In this document: positions 63,530 through 64,000 of the stretch, piece by piece
Layout of the letters: every line of letters starts with the position of its first letter
How positions within the stretch are numbered: the first letter of the stretch is position 1
Assembly (NCBI GenBank): GCA_963576565.1
Contig: OY755038.1
Coordinates: forward strand, 207,053,013 to 207,117,012
Length of the DNA: 64,000 bases
Direction of reading: 5' to 3'
Source of the DNA: Aspidapion aeneum
Lineage: Eukaryota; Arthropoda; Insecta; Coleoptera; Brentidae
Notes under the pieces: model-generated
Databases searched by the model: none
What the model was told of the DNA's origin: nothing
Seen by the model: only the letters and a program-made list of their open reading frames with translations
Made by a program: the position numbers and the translations under genes

Positions 63530-64000
63530 TTCTTATGATTTTATGATAGTTTCTATCAGCCTTCTAAAGCTCAGCTCTCTAGCGTTCCTGGAAGTGGGCC
63601 AAGTTACTTTTTCATAACTTTACATTTAGAGGGGAGGGAAGTTAATTAAAATTTGGGGTTTTTTAATTTTCTTCTATAGTTTTATCATAGTTCTTATCGG
63701 CCTTCCAAAGCTCAGCTCTCTAGCGTTTCTGGAAGTGGACAATGTTACTTTTACATAACTTAACATTTAGAGGGGAGGGAAGTTAATTGAAATTTGGGGT
63801 TTTTTAATTTTCTTCTATAGTTAAATCATAGTTCTTATCGACCTTCCAAAGCTCAGCTTTTTAGCGTTACTTTTACATAATTTTACATTTATAGGGGAGG
63901 GAAGCAAGTTAAAATTTTGGGGTTTTTAAATTTTTTCCTACGGTTTTATCATATTTTTTATCAGTTTGCTAAAGCTCAGCTCTCTAGCGCTTCTAGAAGT
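63530..64000. repeat. ~139-bp minisatellite, runs off the window
   Basis: Four units with CAGCTCTCTAGCG(T/C)T(T/C)CTGGAAG at about 63570, 63715, 63853 and 63978, separated by TTACTTTTACATAAC and GAGGGGAGGGAAG. Same family as 35056-35870. Confidence 0.9.

Overview
The window is AT-rich, intron-bearing and packed with transposons. Penelope-like retroelements, CR1/Jockey-type LINEs, Helentron-like elements with (GTCT)n tracts, hAT/Harbinger/mariner MITEs and foldback elements all point to an arthropod nuclear genome, probably an insect and perhaps a beetle (inference). I saw no rRNA, tRNA, CRISPR array or prokaryotic operon.

Two host genes are supported. Both encode ZIP-family (SLC39, ZIPII type) zinc/iron importers on the + strand. 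ZIP-A has a 25-codon first exon present in two copies (405-479 and 4853-4927), each with its own 5' flank, and one large second exon (13571-14740; 414 aa). ZIP-B has four exons (44179-44328, 47190-47353, 49646-49875, 52122-52873; 431 aa). The exon structures do not match: ZIP-A has an intron that ZIP-B lacks and lacks the three introns of ZIP-B. Each gene is followed by a train of decaying direct duplicates of its own 3' coding region, covering the metal-binding TM4 to the C-terminus. There are about nine after ZIP-A (14.88-31.88 kb) and three after ZIP-B (52.9-62.35 kb).

Most other sequence is nested mobile DNA. 0.5-13.3 kb: MULE-like elements with ~16-bp subterminal repeats, two opposed Helentron-like copies, a 1.6-kb foldback, a ~3-kb composite holding a tyrosine-recombinase pseudogene and a LINE RT fragment, and a 1.4-kb TACAGCGTG-ended element. 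17.75-21.99 kb: a head-to-head pair of Penelope-like elements, each carrying a hammerhead-ribozyme-like motif; one keeps an intact RT plus GIY-YIG ORF and the other has lost the RT active site. 23-32 kb: MITEs, a TTAA-flanked 2.6-kb element, MULE-like elements and a 2-kb TIR element, several of them splitting ZIP-A copies. 32-44 kb: no host gene seen; foldbacks, minisatellites, a deleted PIF/Harbinger element and hAT MITEs. The ZIP-B introns carry a palindromic element with a hammerhead-like motif, an hAT MITE with a perfect 8-bp target duplication, two Helentron-like copies and a nearly perfect 90-bp palindrome. 54.66-58.86 kb: a full-length but ORF2-broken LINE. 59.24-62.23 kb: a 3.0-kb long-TIR element carrying a degenerate cysteine-rich (CXC-like) coding fragment. 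The window ends inside a ~139-bp minisatellite that also occurs at 35.2-35.9 kb.

All calls were made by reading the sequence; no alignments or database searches were run.
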